In this document: positions 31,730 to 40,544 of the stretch, piece after piece
Numbering within the stretch: the first letter of the stretch is position 1
Layout of the letters: every line of letters begins with the position of its first letter
Source of the DNA: Candidatus Hermodarchaeota archaeon
GTDB taxonomy: Archaea > Asgardarchaeota > Hermodarchaeia > Hermodarchaeales > Hermodarchaeaceae
Assembly (NCBI GenBank): GCA_016839365.1
Contig: JAEOUH010000068.1
Coordinates: 1 to 44,087, forward strand
Length of the DNA stretch: 44,087 nt
Reading direction: 5' to 3'
Notes under the pieces: generated by a model
The model's input: only the letters and a program-made list of their open reading frames with translations
What the model was told of the DNA's origin: nothing
The model's database searches: none
Program-made: the position numbers and the translations under genes

Positions 31730-32869
31730 CTACCCATATTCCACCTTCACCGAATCATGACCACACTTGGCAACACAGTCAAGACAGAGGATGCATTCGG
31801 AGTCGTGGATGGGTCCGAAGGGTTTGGCCATGACGTCGATGCCGACTGGGCAGGCTTGTTTGCATCGTGGGGAGTCACAGGTGGGGCCGAGGCATTCGGT
31901 GGCGCTACGGCTGACGGTGAGGAAGCTAAATTGTCCGACAAGTCCCATAAGTGCACCAGTAGGGCAGATATATCGGCAGTATGGGCGCATCATGAAGAGG
32001 GCCATGAGAAGTATAACGATAAGGAATCCGAGGCGAATGTACATTGGAAAGCCCCAGGCGATGAATGGGGGGTTCCATGCTGTGAGGATGGGTGATACGA
32101 CCCCATTCAGGTATAGGTAGGGTAGAATCACGAAGAAGACCCCAGAGGGGTTAATGGTTGCCCAAAATGCCGTGGCAAAGGGCGTGGTAACGGCAGCTCT
32201 GAAATTTTCCGCGAGCACTGGGTTAATGACTCCAATTGCGCCGAGAAAAGTCCAAGTACCGAGCCAAGCAACAAGGAAAAGGACGACGAATAAGATGACG
32301 TATTTGATGCTTTTCAGGCGTTCATCCCATTTTTTGGAAGGGTAGCGTTTGCGAATCGGTGTAAGTGCAAAAAGGTCTTGAACGAAACCAAAGGGGCAAA
32401 TCCAACCGCAGAAACTACGTCCAACGAGGATTGGAACGACGAGGATAACACCGACAGCGATATAGGGGAATATCCCTTGTTGCCCCATAAACTGGATCAT
32501 ATCAAAATAACCGATTCCTGTTCCTTGGGCAGAACCTTGGGGCATATCAAAGGGGAGCGGGATGTATCCAAAGATGGGGATGAGCCAACCGATTCCACCT
32601 AGGACGGTCCCAATGAGGGGATCATAACCTAATACGAAGACGATACCGGCATAGAATAGGACTAGGAAGGCAGATAGTTGGACGATGAATCGAATGATGC
32701 GGATGGCCAGCAGTTCTTCAAAGGCTTTGTTCACCCAGTAGTGAAGCGTTTTATGGGGCCGGGTTCTTTCCAAAATCTGCCGTTTCCATTTTGGGAATGG
32801 ACGTCCAATCTTGTCCCAAATACGTTCAGATTTCTCTTCTGCTTTGGATTTGTCTTCAGTTTCGCTCAC
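31730..32869 (-). CDS. NapH/MauN-like polyferredoxin membrane protein
   Basis: 379 residues with about six membrane helices. Two membrane-proximal CxxxCP motifs, CGWICPFG (from residue 154) and CRYICPTG, mark the NapH/NosR/CcoG-type electron-transfer family. At the C-terminus CLGPTCDSPRCKQACPVG and CILCLDCVAKC bind two [4Fe-4S] clusters on the cytosolic side. It probably passes electrons between a membrane carrier and an unknown partner. The frame extends to ATG 32923. GTG 32869 is preferred because AGGGG precedes it and because a separate small gene occupies the upstream sequence. Confidence 0.87.
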   Translation of the reverse strand: MSETEDKSKAEEKSERIWDKIGRPFPKWKRQILERTRPHKTLHYWVNKAFEELLAIRIIRFIVQLSAFLVLFYAGIVFVLGYDPLIGTVLGGIGWLIPIFGYIPLPFDMPQGSAQGTGIGYFDMIQFMGQQGIFPYIAVGVILVVPILVGRSFCGWICPFGFVQDLFALTPIRKRYPSKKWDERLKSIKYVILFVVLFLVAWLGTWTFLGAIGVINPVLAENFRAAVTTPFATAFWATINPSGVFFVILPYLYLNGVVSPILTAWNPPFIAWGFPMYIRLGFLIVILLMALFMMRPYCRYICPTGALMGLVGQFSFLTVSRSATECLGPTCDSPRCKQACPVGIDVMAKPFGPIHDSECILCLDCVAKCGHDSVKVEYG

Positions 32870-32882
32870 AGTGGCAATCCCC

Positions 32883-33038
32883 TTAGGGTGGTATAGGCTG
32901 TGGGAAGAAGGGTGCATACGCATCGGAGAAGACTTGGAGCCATGAGCGCACGATCTCGTGTTGGCCTATTGAAATTCCAAACGCGAGTGCAGCTAATCCG
33001 ATACATAGAATGGCAATAGCAATCGCTCGTCGGTTCAT
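32883..33038 (-). CDS. 51-residue single-helix membrane peptide
   Basis: ATG 33038 is preceded by a near-perfect Shine-Dalgarno GGAGGT. The frame runs to TAA at 32883, giving 51 residues: MNRRA, a hydrophobic helix AIAIAILCIGLAALAFGISIG, then a short outer segment ending in PQPIPP. The stop lies 13 bases before the preferred start of the NapH-like gene, so the two are probably translated from one message. It may be a small subunit of the same complex. No named family is recognised. Confidence 0.7.
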   Translation of the reverse strand: MNRRAIAIAILCIGLAALAFGISIGQHEIVRSWLQVFSDAYAPFFPQPIPP

Positions 33039-33131
33039 CTGAAATTACCTCCGGTGAGAGGTTCAGAATTACGCAAGCGTATAAAATGTTTTGTGTTCGG
33101 GTGGGATTTTCACGTAAGAGAACTTGGGTAA

Positions 33132-33887
33132 CTAAAAATCACGGAGCACCGTTTCAAAGATTTCGACCTGATGACCGAGGGTTTTTGAGCGTTTTTCCAG
33201 GTTCTCTTTCCGTGATTTATAATCAACCTCTTTTACTTCGCCCACAGAATGGCGCGCATCTAACAATGACAGCTCATCGCGCACGGCCTTATATTGAGCT
33301 TTCAGTAAGGCAAGCCATTCGCGGGCTAGAACCACCTTTTCTTGGTATTGGGCATCGGCTTCTGCGATTCCTTGCCCATATTCATCTTGCAGTCGCACAT
33401 ACACACTTTCACGGACCTTCCCGGTTTCCTTCAGTCCTTCCAGCTTCTCCATTCGCTCCTTTAATCGGACCCGTTCCTTACCCGCTTTTTCAAAGTCAAA
33501 CTCTTTGACCTTGGATTGTAGCTTCTTTTCCTTTGTCTTCAACTCTTTGATCTTCTTCTTAAGCGGTTTAATCTCCTCTTCTAGCTCCGCTATTGACCGA
33601 TCACCCTGCTCCAACTCTTTTTCGAGCGACTCCAATTCACTAAGCAGCTCCGTCTCCTCTTCTTCTATTCCCATCAATGCAGATCGGACTTCAAGTTGCG
33701 CCAAGACTTCAGCGGGTACCTCTGTCACCGGTTCACGATCTACGACGATCGCAGGAGCTGCACGACCCGTTGTTACTGGACGGGATACTGGCCTTGATAC
33801 CGGTGCACCTAGTTTCGACCCACAATACTTGCAAAACTTAGCCGAATCCTTCACCGATTGCCCGCAATTAGGACAGATACGAGACAT
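33132..33887 (-). CDS. zinc-ribbon protein with long coiled coil
   Basis: 251 residues. It begins MSRICPNCGQSVKDSAKFCKYCGSKLG, a complete double-knuckle zinc ribbon. A flexible segment with repeated PVSRP follows. From about residue 70 to the end it is almost all charged coiled coil, with the ELESLEKELEQGDRSIAELE pattern. The ATG at 33887 is preceded by AGGTGAG, an excellent ribosome site; the 18 residues upstream in the open frame are not needed. Likely a scaffold; no family name can be given. Confidence 0.8.
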   Translation of the reverse strand: MSRICPNCGQSVKDSAKFCKYCGSKLGAPVSRPVSRPVTTGRAAPAIVVDREPVTEVPAEVLAQLEVRSALMGIEEEETELLSELESLEKELEQGDRSIAELEEEIKPLKKKIKELKTKEKKLQSKVKEFDFEKAGKERVRLKERMEKLEGLKETGKVRESVYVRLQDEYGQGIAEADAQYQEKVVLAREWLALLKAQYKAVRDELSLLDARHSVGEVKEVDYKSRKENLEKRSKTLGHQVEIFETVLRDF

Positions 33888-34023
33888 AGACTCACCTGCC
33901 GAATTCCTTGTAATTTCAAGCCTAAAATCCTTCGCCACCATATGTTTTCCAAGTGCAAACCCGGAAAGCTCCGTAAAGTATTTTCCTCTGAACTAAGCAC
34001 CATTACATGAAGGGATAGGAACC

Positions 34024-34914
34024 ATGCAATTCGATCTATTCTTCTTTCTTCAACAGTATTGGTGGCTCATCGTCATCCTCATCTTCATCATCATCTTACT
34101 CCTTATCATTCCCTTCATCCGTATCCTCAAAGAATACGAACGCGCCGTTATCTTCCGCCTTGGCCGCGCTGTTCCTGGCGTCAAAGGTCCTGGCGTCCTC
34201 TTCCTCATCCCCATCCTTGACAAAATGGTCAAATGCGACCTCCGCGAACAATTTTTCGAAATCGAACACCAACGCTGTATCACTAGCGACAACGCCCCCG
34301 TCGACATCGACCTACTCATCTATCACCGCGTCGTCAACGCCCGCGACAGTGTACTCCGTATCCGTGATTTCAGCGGAGCTGCACTCGGAATCAGCCAAAC
34401 CACCCTCCGAGCCGTCGTTGGCGATATCACCTTGGACGATGTGCTCGCAAAACGTGAATATATCAACAGCGTACTGCGAGAGAAACTCGACGAAAACACC
34501 GAACCATGGGGCGTCAAAGTAACCAAGGTTGAGATCCGTGAGATTCTCCCTCCAACCAAGGTGAACGAGGCGATGATCATGCAAATGGAAGCCGAAAGGC
34601 GCCGTCGTGCCATGGTCACAGAAGCTGCTGGGAAACGGGAATCCACAATTGCTATCGCTGAAGGTGATAAACAATCCGCTATCTTGCGAGCTGAGGGTGA
34701 ACGGCAATCAGCGATTCTTCAGGCTGAGGGTGAAGCCTTGGCGTTGCAGAAGGTCTTTGATGTTGCGAAGGGTATTGATGAAAAAACTATGATTATCCAG
34801 TACTTGAATACAGTTCAGGCGCTGGGTGCAAGTCCGAGTACCAAGTATGTGATCCCCATTGAGTTTACCCAGCTAGTTGCGCCGATACAGAAGTTCTTGA
34901 AGGGTCTCAAATAG
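34024..34914 (+). CDS. SPFH/stomatin-like membrane protein
   Basis: 296 residues. One N-terminal membrane helix (residues about 12-32) is followed by the SPFH domain, with EYERAVIFRLGRAVPGVKGPGVLFLIP, the usual stomatin opening. Next come a coiled coil rich in EAERRRRAMVTEAAGKRES and repeated ILRAEGERQSAILQAEGEA, and a hydrophobic C-terminal segment. These proteins form ring-shaped membrane scaffolds. An NfeD partner, common for stomatins, is not next to it. Codon choice changes within the gene near 34520, from C-ending codons to G/T-ending ones. Confidence 0.93.
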   Translation: MQFDLFFFLQQYWWLIVILIFIIILLLIIPFIRILKEYERAVIFRLGRAVPGVKGPGVLFLIPILDKMVKCDLREQFFEIEHQRCITSDNAPVDIDLLIYHRVVNARDSVLRIRDFSGAALGISQTTLRAVVGDITLDDVLAKREYINSVLREKLDENTEPWGVKVTKVEIREILPPTKVNEAMIMQMEAERRRRAMVTEAAGKRESTIAIAEGDKQSAILRAEGERQSAILQAEGEALALQKVFDVAKGIDEKTMIIQYLNTVQALGASPSTKYVIPIEFTQLVAPIQKFLKGLK

Positions 34915-35000
34915 GATTGGTGATGTTATAGCCATGACCGGGATTTTCTTCCCCCCGGTCGCTTCTTCTATTTACAATGCTATTTGGTTATCTCGCGGGT

Positions 35001-36887
35001 TTAGCCTTGTAGGCTTATAGTTCCAAGATGGCTGAGGTCATTTAGATCATACATTGAGATGGTGAAGAAGGAGATCGTATAGAGAACATCACCAATGTAG
35101 AGTGACCGGTACACGAAGGGCGTTGTTGGGTACCAGTTCCATACTCCAATCCAATCAAGATACCAGCTTTCGTACAGATTGTAAACTGAGGGATTAGTAA
35201 TATCAGACAATTGACCGCGTACTGTAATCGTAGCATTATCTGGATTGATATAAAAAACATAAACTCCAGCCCAAATAAAGTCACCAAGTTGTGAAGTGGA
35301 GTCTGGAGGTCCTGAGGTGTATTCACGAAGATATATCGGGATTACTAGTAAATTCATTTCTGGGTCACAAAGAACAGCATGATGGTCATAAAGAGCCGGA
35401 GACGTGGTTCCACGCACACCGATAATCATGTTTGCGGTTTCTTGTGGATCGCTTGGGTCTGTGGCATTAAATAGGCTTATTTTCATTCCAGTATACCACC
35501 ACCACGACCCTGAACCTGCTATAGTTACATTTTTTCCCAACCCCAAGAGCTGATTATTTCCTAAGGGGTGCAGGTAGTTAGAATATCCTGGAATATGCAG
35601 TTCTCCAAGAAGTTGGGGATTGGTTGCCTGAGTTAAATCGATGACAAACAAGGGGTCAGTCAATTCGAAGGTCACAAGGTATCCGGTTGGACCGATAAAC
35701 CTGACAGAATAAATCATTTCATCGGGAGCCAATCCTTCAAGGTGACCCACACGGCTCATAGTCATATTCAGCACATAGACATTGCTAACCTGCTGGATAT
35801 CCCATCCATAAGGATTCGACATATTCAGCCATGCAGTGGTAGCCACTCGGAGATGATTGTCAAATTCATCTAAGGCAAACTGGTTGATAAGGTAACCTGG
35901 CACCTCTCCACTAGCAACATATTCGGCTCTACCTTCGGCAATAGTGAAACGATGAATGGCCGTTTTTCTATCGGTCCACCAGCCAAACCATGGGTAGTGA
36001 GCTGAGGCAATATACAGGTTTGTAAGTGAAGTGTAGATCACACCGGCTCGTTGTCCGGTAAGAATAGTTTCTACGTTCGGGTTTGCATCTGAATCTGTGA
36101 CATCCAAACCTAAGATGGAGTTGTAATAGAATATCCTATCATATATTCCTGGGTCATAATAGATGTTCCAAGGAAGGATTATCATTGACTCATAGTCGAT
36201 AATAAATTCCGGAAGATGAAAAGTATCATTTTCATCAATTGGGTACGAATACCCAACAAAGTACAGATACTGACCTATAAGACGTGCACTACGGTAATAC
36301 CCATTATATGTAATCAGTCGTGTTCGCACCACATTATTGGGGTTCGAAACGTCGAAGATTTCAATGGTTTGATTTCCCCAATTAACTCGGCTCAGAATTA
36401 CCAGCCTAGAAGATTCGTACAAAAATATTGCCTGTGGAGTGCCTATAGATTTAATTTCATTAATTATCTGGGCGCTCTCGGAAGGGTAAGCTTGCACAAC
36501 AAATACGGCATCATTTGAAATTGAATAGATGTATAATCCATCTGTTTTCACTAAATCGGGTTCATCTACTCCTTCAACCTGGACATTTGTTTCTGAATGA
36601 GGGGGAGGTTGATTTGCTACACCATAACCAAGACCTGCAAGCGAAGCAGACGATTCGATTTCTCCCGAATAGTACCAAATGTAATCTTCAGCATAATGTG
36701 TATCGAAGTAATCGAGTATATGTTGGATTGATTTGAATTGATACAATTTTCCTGGAGGTGGATATTCAAAGTGTATCGGTCCTTGTTGAATCGGTAAGAC
36801 GATGGATAAAGATGCCACGATTAGAATAGTGGCAAAGAACGCGGTAGTAACAATCTTAACAGTACCTCTTGTGTTGTCCCCAGGCAT
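35001..36887 (-). CDS. secreted beta-propeller protein
   Basis: 628 residues. An N-terminal membrane or signal helix (IVTTAFFATILIVASLSIVLP) is followed by an extracellular body. The segment NVQVEGVDEPDLVKTDGLYIYSI is characteristic of the archaeal and bacterial secreted proteins with a C-terminal beta-propeller (COG4880). Repeats with aromatic-rich strands such as GQYLYFVGYSYP and RSLYIGDVLYTI continue to the end. Several N-x-S/T sites are present. The function of the family is unknown; cell-surface adhesion or substrate binding is plausible. It stands alone with 86- and 104-base gaps. Confidence 0.88.
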   Translation of the reverse strand: MPGDNTRGTVKIVTTAFFATILIVASLSIVLPIQQGPIHFEYPPPGKLYQFKSIQHILDYFDTHYAEDYIWYYSGEIESSASLAGLGYGVANQPPPHSETNVQVEGVDEPDLVKTDGLYIYSISNDAVFVVQAYPSESAQIINEIKSIGTPQAIFLYESSRLVILSRVNWGNQTIEIFDVSNPNNVVRTRLITYNGYYRSARLIGQYLYFVGYSYPIDENDTFHLPEFIIDYESMIILPWNIYYDPGIYDRIFYYNSILGLDVTDSDANPNVETILTGQRAGVIYTSLTNLYIASAHYPWFGWWTDRKTAIHRFTIAEGRAEYVASGEVPGYLINQFALDEFDNHLRVATTAWLNMSNPYGWDIQQVSNVYVLNMTMSRVGHLEGLAPDEMIYSVRFIGPTGYLVTFELTDPLFVIDLTQATNPQLLGELHIPGYSNYLHPLGNNQLLGLGKNVTIAGSGSWWWYTGMKISLFNATDPSDPQETANMIIGVRGTTSPALYDHHAVLCDPEMNLLVIPIYLREYTSGPPDSTSQLGDFIWAGVYVFYINPDNATITVRGQLSDITNPSVYNLYESWYLDWIGVWNWYPTTPFVYRSLYIGDVLYTISFFTISMYDLNDLSHLGTISLQG

Positions 36888-36991
36888 ACAGACTCAGCCC
36901 TCCGTTGTAATGGTATTTACTTTTACTCTTGACCTTATATGTAATGGTAAAGGCACTGATGATTTGCCAAATTAGTGGTTGACACTGTTCA

Positions 36992-37309
36992 TTATTTCGC
37001 AGATGCCTGGACCTTCTCTTTGACGGTTTCACGGGTGTCATTATCGAGGACGGTTGTATAGCTCTTATAGCCCGGGAGGCCAGTAGTGATTTCTTCGATG
37101 AGAAGCATCAGAGCTTTTTCGGTATCTAGGTCGCGAACTTCTAGGCTCGCATCATCAAAGATGAAACTGGCTTCTTTCCATTTCCCTTCTCCGACTTGAA
37201 ACATCATATAAAGGTAGTCATCAGTCATTACGATGGCTGATTTTACTTTCCACGCTTCTTCGAGTAGTTCAAGAGCTTTGTTTGCGTTCTCCTCTTTGCT
37301 CATTAGCAT
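36992..37309 (-). CDS. small soluble protein, unknown
   Basis: 105 residues, acidic, with an alpha/beta appearance: a helix with NKALELLEEAWKVKSAI, strands YLYMMFQVGEG and KEASFIFDDASLEV, then a helix ALMLLIEEI. Three starts are possible within 10 bases (GTG 37312, ATG 37309, ATG 37303) and none has a clear ribosome site. It lies 73 bases after endA on the same strand. Not recognised. Confidence 0.6.
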   Translation of the reverse strand: MLMSKEENANKALELLEEAWKVKSAIVMTDDYLYMMFQVGEGKWKEASFIFDDASLEVRDLDTEKALMLLIEEITTGLPGYKSYTTVLDNDTRETVKEKVQASAK

Positions 37310-37382
37310 CACGTCAGTGTAAATGAACTCTACAATGCCTCATAAAAATCCAGTGGTTAATTTTTGGAGGGTTGTATTATCT

Positions 37383-37943
37383 TTAGGGTTTGTGCCAACT
37401 AAACACGAAATAACGGACCTTCCCTGATTCAGCAGCGGTTGCTAACACAAACCGTTTGCGCACCGAAGTCGCCAACCTGCCAGCTCGTACAACCTCAATG
37501 GCGGAGACTTCGTCGGATTTGGCAATTACTTCAACGATGAATAGAGAGTGATCAATTCCTGGCCCACGACGATATACAGCAAAGTCAGCGCCAAATTTGA
37601 GGCCAGGTCGGACGATGAAGCCCCGTTTTCGCAGATCTTCATAGACTTGGTATTTGCGGCTGAACTCTTTGTGCTGTTGTTCAGCAACAGCGATGAGGTC
37701 TTTTTCTTTGATGGGAACACTGGAATCTTCCATATATACCTCGATTTTTCGTTTCCGCAAAAGATGGAGGGCTTCGAAAAAGGAGAGCTGGGATGGGCGA
37801 TCGAATTCTGTTGTTTTTGGTTTGCGAATGCCTAGGGGCTTACCATAGAAGCCATCGCTGTAAAGTTTTGAACCATCTTCGGGGTTCCAGACAACGACTT
37901 TGTTTTCCACAATTTGGGCAGGAATCGGTTTATCGGTTGGCAT
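37383..37943 (-). CDS. endA: tRNA-splicing endonuclease
   Basis: 186 residues, the size of the single-domain archaeal alpha subunit. It cuts bulge-helix-bulge RNA to release tRNA introns. The C-terminal catalytic domain has YQVYEDLRKRGFIVRPGLKFGADF. The catalytic triad is Tyr124 (FAVYRRGPG), His132 (GIDHSL) and Lys163 (SVRKRFVLA), all intact. A length near 180 fits a homotetramer; no beta subunit or fused second copy is visible here. The intron-bearing tRNA-Gln at 12466 is a natural substrate. It is preceded by GTGAG-type sequence before ATG 37943. Confidence 0.95.
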   Translation of the reverse strand: MPTDKPIPAQIVENKVVVWNPEDGSKLYSDGFYGKPLGIRKPKTTEFDRPSQLSFFEALHLLRKRKIEVYMEDSSVPIKEKDLIAVAEQQHKEFSRKYQVYEDLRKRGFIVRPGLKFGADFAVYRRGPGIDHSLFIVEVIAKSDEVSAIEVVRAGRLATSVRKRFVLATAAESGKVRYFVFSWHKP

Positions 37944-38001
37944 CTCAACTCACATGAATCTGACTCTGGTTATCCTGTGAATGCGGAGTTTAAAAGAGGT
38001 G

Positions 38002-38682
38002 CTATGAGGTGCGGGCGATTGCGATTATGCGGACTGCGTCAGCAGCATCTTCAGCTGCATCGGCAATTTCCTCAAGGTGCTGACCCAGATCCTTTAATCT
38101 TAACAGAACGGTGATTTCAAATTTAGATCGGTACAGAAATTGGGTGAAGCTGCGATGCGCCGAGTCTGCTTCTCTTTCAGCCAAATCCACTTGTGTAGCA
38201 AACTCAACGGCTTTGTCAGAATTTTGTTCTAGGAACATGATGGCTTGGCGCATCTTATAAACAGCATCAGAAAGAGGATCGAGCATAGCTGTGAAATGCT
38301 TACGGGTCTTTTCGTCGGGCTGAAACTGTTCAAGTCCTGACAAATCCCAGGCTGAAGCTTCGCAGAGATCTGCAATATCGTCGGTACGCATCACCAGGCG
38401 GAAGTAATCGCTACGTCGCAACATTGTTTCTGAAATGGATAATTCGTCCAAGAGGGTTCGTTTAATTTGATCAGCTTCTCTTTCCAGTTTGGCGAGTTTG
38501 TTAAAGTGGTCGCGTCGTTCCTCTTTTCGTCCTTCCATCCAATCTTCAATCATCACCCGCAAGGCTTTAGCAGCCTGCAACACAATGCTGGCATGATCTT
38601 GAGCTATAGCCATGGCTTTGAATTCAGCCCGGTTCCCTGATGTTTCTAACGTCACGTTCTTGGACCTCTGAGCGTGGGTCAT
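38002..38682 (-). CDS. DUF47/PhoU-like protein
   Basis: 226 residues, all helical, of the DUF47 family related to PhoU. Family features are the metal-binding E/D-rich segments LEREADQIKRTLLDELS and LAEREADSAHRSF, plus RTDDIADLCEASAWDL and LGQHLEEIADAAEDAADAVR. DUF47 usually accompanies the PiT phosphate transporter. Here it follows uppP, an enzyme that releases phosphate, by 32 bases. The open frame extends to 38793 inside uppP. ATG 38682, with GAGGT 6 bases upstream, is the likely start. Confidence 0.88.
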   Translation of the reverse strand: MTHAQRSKNVTLETSGNRAEFKAMAIAQDHASIVLQAAKALRVMIEDWMEGRKEERRDHFNKLAKLEREADQIKRTLLDELSISETMLRRSDYFRLVMRTDDIADLCEASAWDLSGLEQFQPDEKTRKHFTAMLDPLSDAVYKMRQAIMFLEQNSDKAVEFATQVDLAEREADSAHRSFTQFLYRSKFEITVLLRLKDLGQHLEEIADAAEDAADAVRIIAIARTS

Positions 38683-38714
38683 GTATACCTCTATTAAAGC
38701 ATATCGCCTTGACT

Positions 38715-39557
38715 TCATGGAATTGGAAACACAATTCCGGGGATTGTAAGCACTACAACGATGATGCCCAATCCAAGGCAAAAGATCCACCACGGCACCT
38801 TGACGGCATAATATCGAAGCAGAGCCAAAGTAACGATCCCCGTGAAGAAAGCGACGAGTATGAGGCTCAATAGAATGAACACGGGCAAAATGAATACAGC
38901 ACCTTCAACAATGAAGTCTAAGACAACGACCCCAAAGATTGCAGGTACACTTAATAAAAAACTCAGTCGCAGGGCTTCCTCTCGCTCAACGCCTCGTACC
39001 AGCAGCCAGGTCAACGTCAATGCGGAGCGGCTAATCCCTGGAAGCACGGCGATGCCCTGAAGCAACCCCAGTACAAAGGCTTCGCGAAGCGAAATATCCG
39101 CCAACTTGAGGTCTCCTCTTGCACCTCGCTGAAAAAATAACACGATACCAGTTATGATGAGCAGAATTCCGATTATAAGAGTAACAACACTGCCCATAAG
39201 ATACGTTACCCAGCTCTTGAGAAAGAAGTACAACGGCAAAGCAATAACAATGGTTCCGATGGTTCCCACGATGACAAACACGAACAGCGGACCAAACCAT
39301 CTTTGAGGTTCCTCGTCGGTTGCGACTGTGCTTTCGGGTCGAAGTCGCGAGTAAACTGGACTAAAAATATCCCTATGATAGAAGGCAATCACTGTGAGGG
39401 CGGTTCCCAAATGGAACCAGAAAACAAGAGATAAGACGAAAGAAGGATCAAATAGAAAGATGTTCACTCCAACAAGTAAAATTTGCCCCTCACTACTCAC
39501 AGGCAAGTACTCAAGTAGCCCCTGCATTAAGGCTAGAATCAAGAGTGGTATTATCAT
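38715..39557 (-). CDS. uppP: undecaprenyl-diphosphatase-type membrane phosphatase
   Basis: 280 residues, about eight membrane helices. It recycles polyprenyl diphosphate to the monophosphate; in archaea this should serve dolichol-type carriers for glycosylation. Both active-site signatures are present: QGLLEYLPVSSEGQ near the N-terminus and the later LPGISRSALT. Two starts further upstream (GTG 39569, ATG 39566) are possible; ATG 39557 follows a GTGATG element. Its likely co-transcription with a PhoU-like gene is unusual. Confidence 0.94.
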   Translation of the reverse strand: MIIPLLILALMQGLLEYLPVSSEGQILLVGVNIFLFDPSFVLSLVFWFHLGTALTVIAFYHRDIFSPVYSRLRPESTVATDEEPQRWFGPLFVFVIVGTIGTIVIALPLYFFLKSWVTYLMGSVVTLIIGILLIITGIVLFFQRGARGDLKLADISLREAFVLGLLQGIAVLPGISRSALTLTWLLVRGVEREEALRLSFLLSVPAIFGVVVLDFIVEGAVFILPVFILLSLILVAFFTGIVTLALLRYYAVKVPWWIFCLGLGIIVVVLTIPGIVFPIP

Positions 39558-39741
39558 GGTAAACATCACTCAGGCTGGTCTTCGATGATAGCATCCTTTC
39601 CCTTTAAGACTTGTCTGATAACGCGCCAATAATCTTGACTCACCTGCATATCTGCAAAATTCCAAGGATGCGCCATTGCTTTTTTTTCAAGGGCGAATCG
39701 CTTAAAACCTGCCGTTGACAAAAGCCTGTCGAGGATTAGCT

Positions 39742-40068
39742 GTGGAACCCGAACGTCCCTCTCCAGCGGAAAGTCAAAAACTCATACTACTTCGCAAAAT
39801 GGTTGAAGATCCAGCAAAGCGCGCGATTCTACGTTGCTTAAGCGATGGACTATGGCACACTACCTCCGAGCTTGCCCGATATGCGAAAAAGGCGAACCCG
39901 GTCATCGGCTTAGTCACTGTGGGGACCATCCTAACACGGATGCAACACCAACTCAGCGAACATTTTTTGGAGCAAATGGTCCAACAAGCTGATGAAGGGG
40001 TTACTTCCTGGCGGATTGGAGTAGAGTGGTTGGATGCTGTCACAGGGCTCTTGAAAACGCCCGGATAA
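39742..40068 (+). CDS. small winged-helix protein
   Basis: 108 residues. A helix LILLRKMVEDPAKRAILRCLSDG leads into LWHTTSELARYAKKAN, the usual start of a winged helix. TVGTILTRMQHQL is the likely recognition helix and VTSWRIG the wing. This is probably an archaeal transcription regulator of unknown target. GTG 39742 is chosen because GAGGA lies 7 bases before it; TTG 39715 is the longest frame. CTTAAAAC near 39700 may be its TATA element. Confidence 0.7.
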   Translation: MEPERPSPAESQKLILLRKMVEDPAKRAILRCLSDGLWHTTSELARYAKKANPVIGLVTVGTILTRMQHQLSEHFLEQMVQQADEGVTSWRIGVEWLDAVTGLLKTPG

Positions 40069-40212
40069 GGGGCGATAAATCGCTTTAGACGCGTCATTTC
40101 GAAAGAATAAAGGGATTAATACACTATTTATAAAGAAAAAGCTTTTTAATCGGTGTAAAACTTAAGTAGGAGCAGTAAGAACGGTTATTTTAGGAAAATA
40201 CCGGTGTTGCTT

Positions 40213-40452
40213 ATGCCCCGAGAAAAAACAACTCGCATCATTCCCATTGCTCCGATTGACCGACTTATTCGGAGGGCTGGAGCTGAACGTGTCAGTGAGC
40301 ACGCAGCTACTGAACTGGGCGAAGTCCTTGAGGAATTAGGCATCGAAGTCGCCACAATAGCTAAGGAACTCTCGGAGTTTGCCGGTCGAAAAACCGTCAC
40401 CCGCAGAGATGTCAAACTCGCGTATAAACAATGGAAGAAGACACGACGGTAA
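40213..40452 (+). CDS. archaeal histone
   Basis: 79 residues, slightly longer than HMfB (69) through an N-terminal tail MPREKTTR. The histone fold is complete: IPIAPIDRLIRRAGAERVSE, a long central helix with ELGEVLEELGIEVATIAKEL, then GRKTVTRRDVKLAYKQW, including the RKTVTRRDV loop. It wraps DNA as dimers and higher stacks. ATG 40213 has GGTG 6 bases upstream; GTG 40204 is less likely. A TTTTTAAT TATA-like element lies near 40143. Confidence 0.96.
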   Translation: MPREKTTRIIPIAPIDRLIRRAGAERVSEHAATELGEVLEELGIEVATIAKELSEFAGRKTVTRRDVKLAYKQWKKTRR

Positions 40453-40544
40453 CGTTTCAATTCGATAACGAACAATCTTAATGCTTAAAATGGGTTTCTT
40501 GGCACAGTCATAGCTAATGCCCTATTTTTTGTAGGTGACACATC

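Noticed and set aside
32870..32923. N-terminal extension of the NapH-like protein to ATG 32923
   Set aside because: This stretch largely overlaps the end of the 51-residue peptide gene and lacks its own ribosome site.
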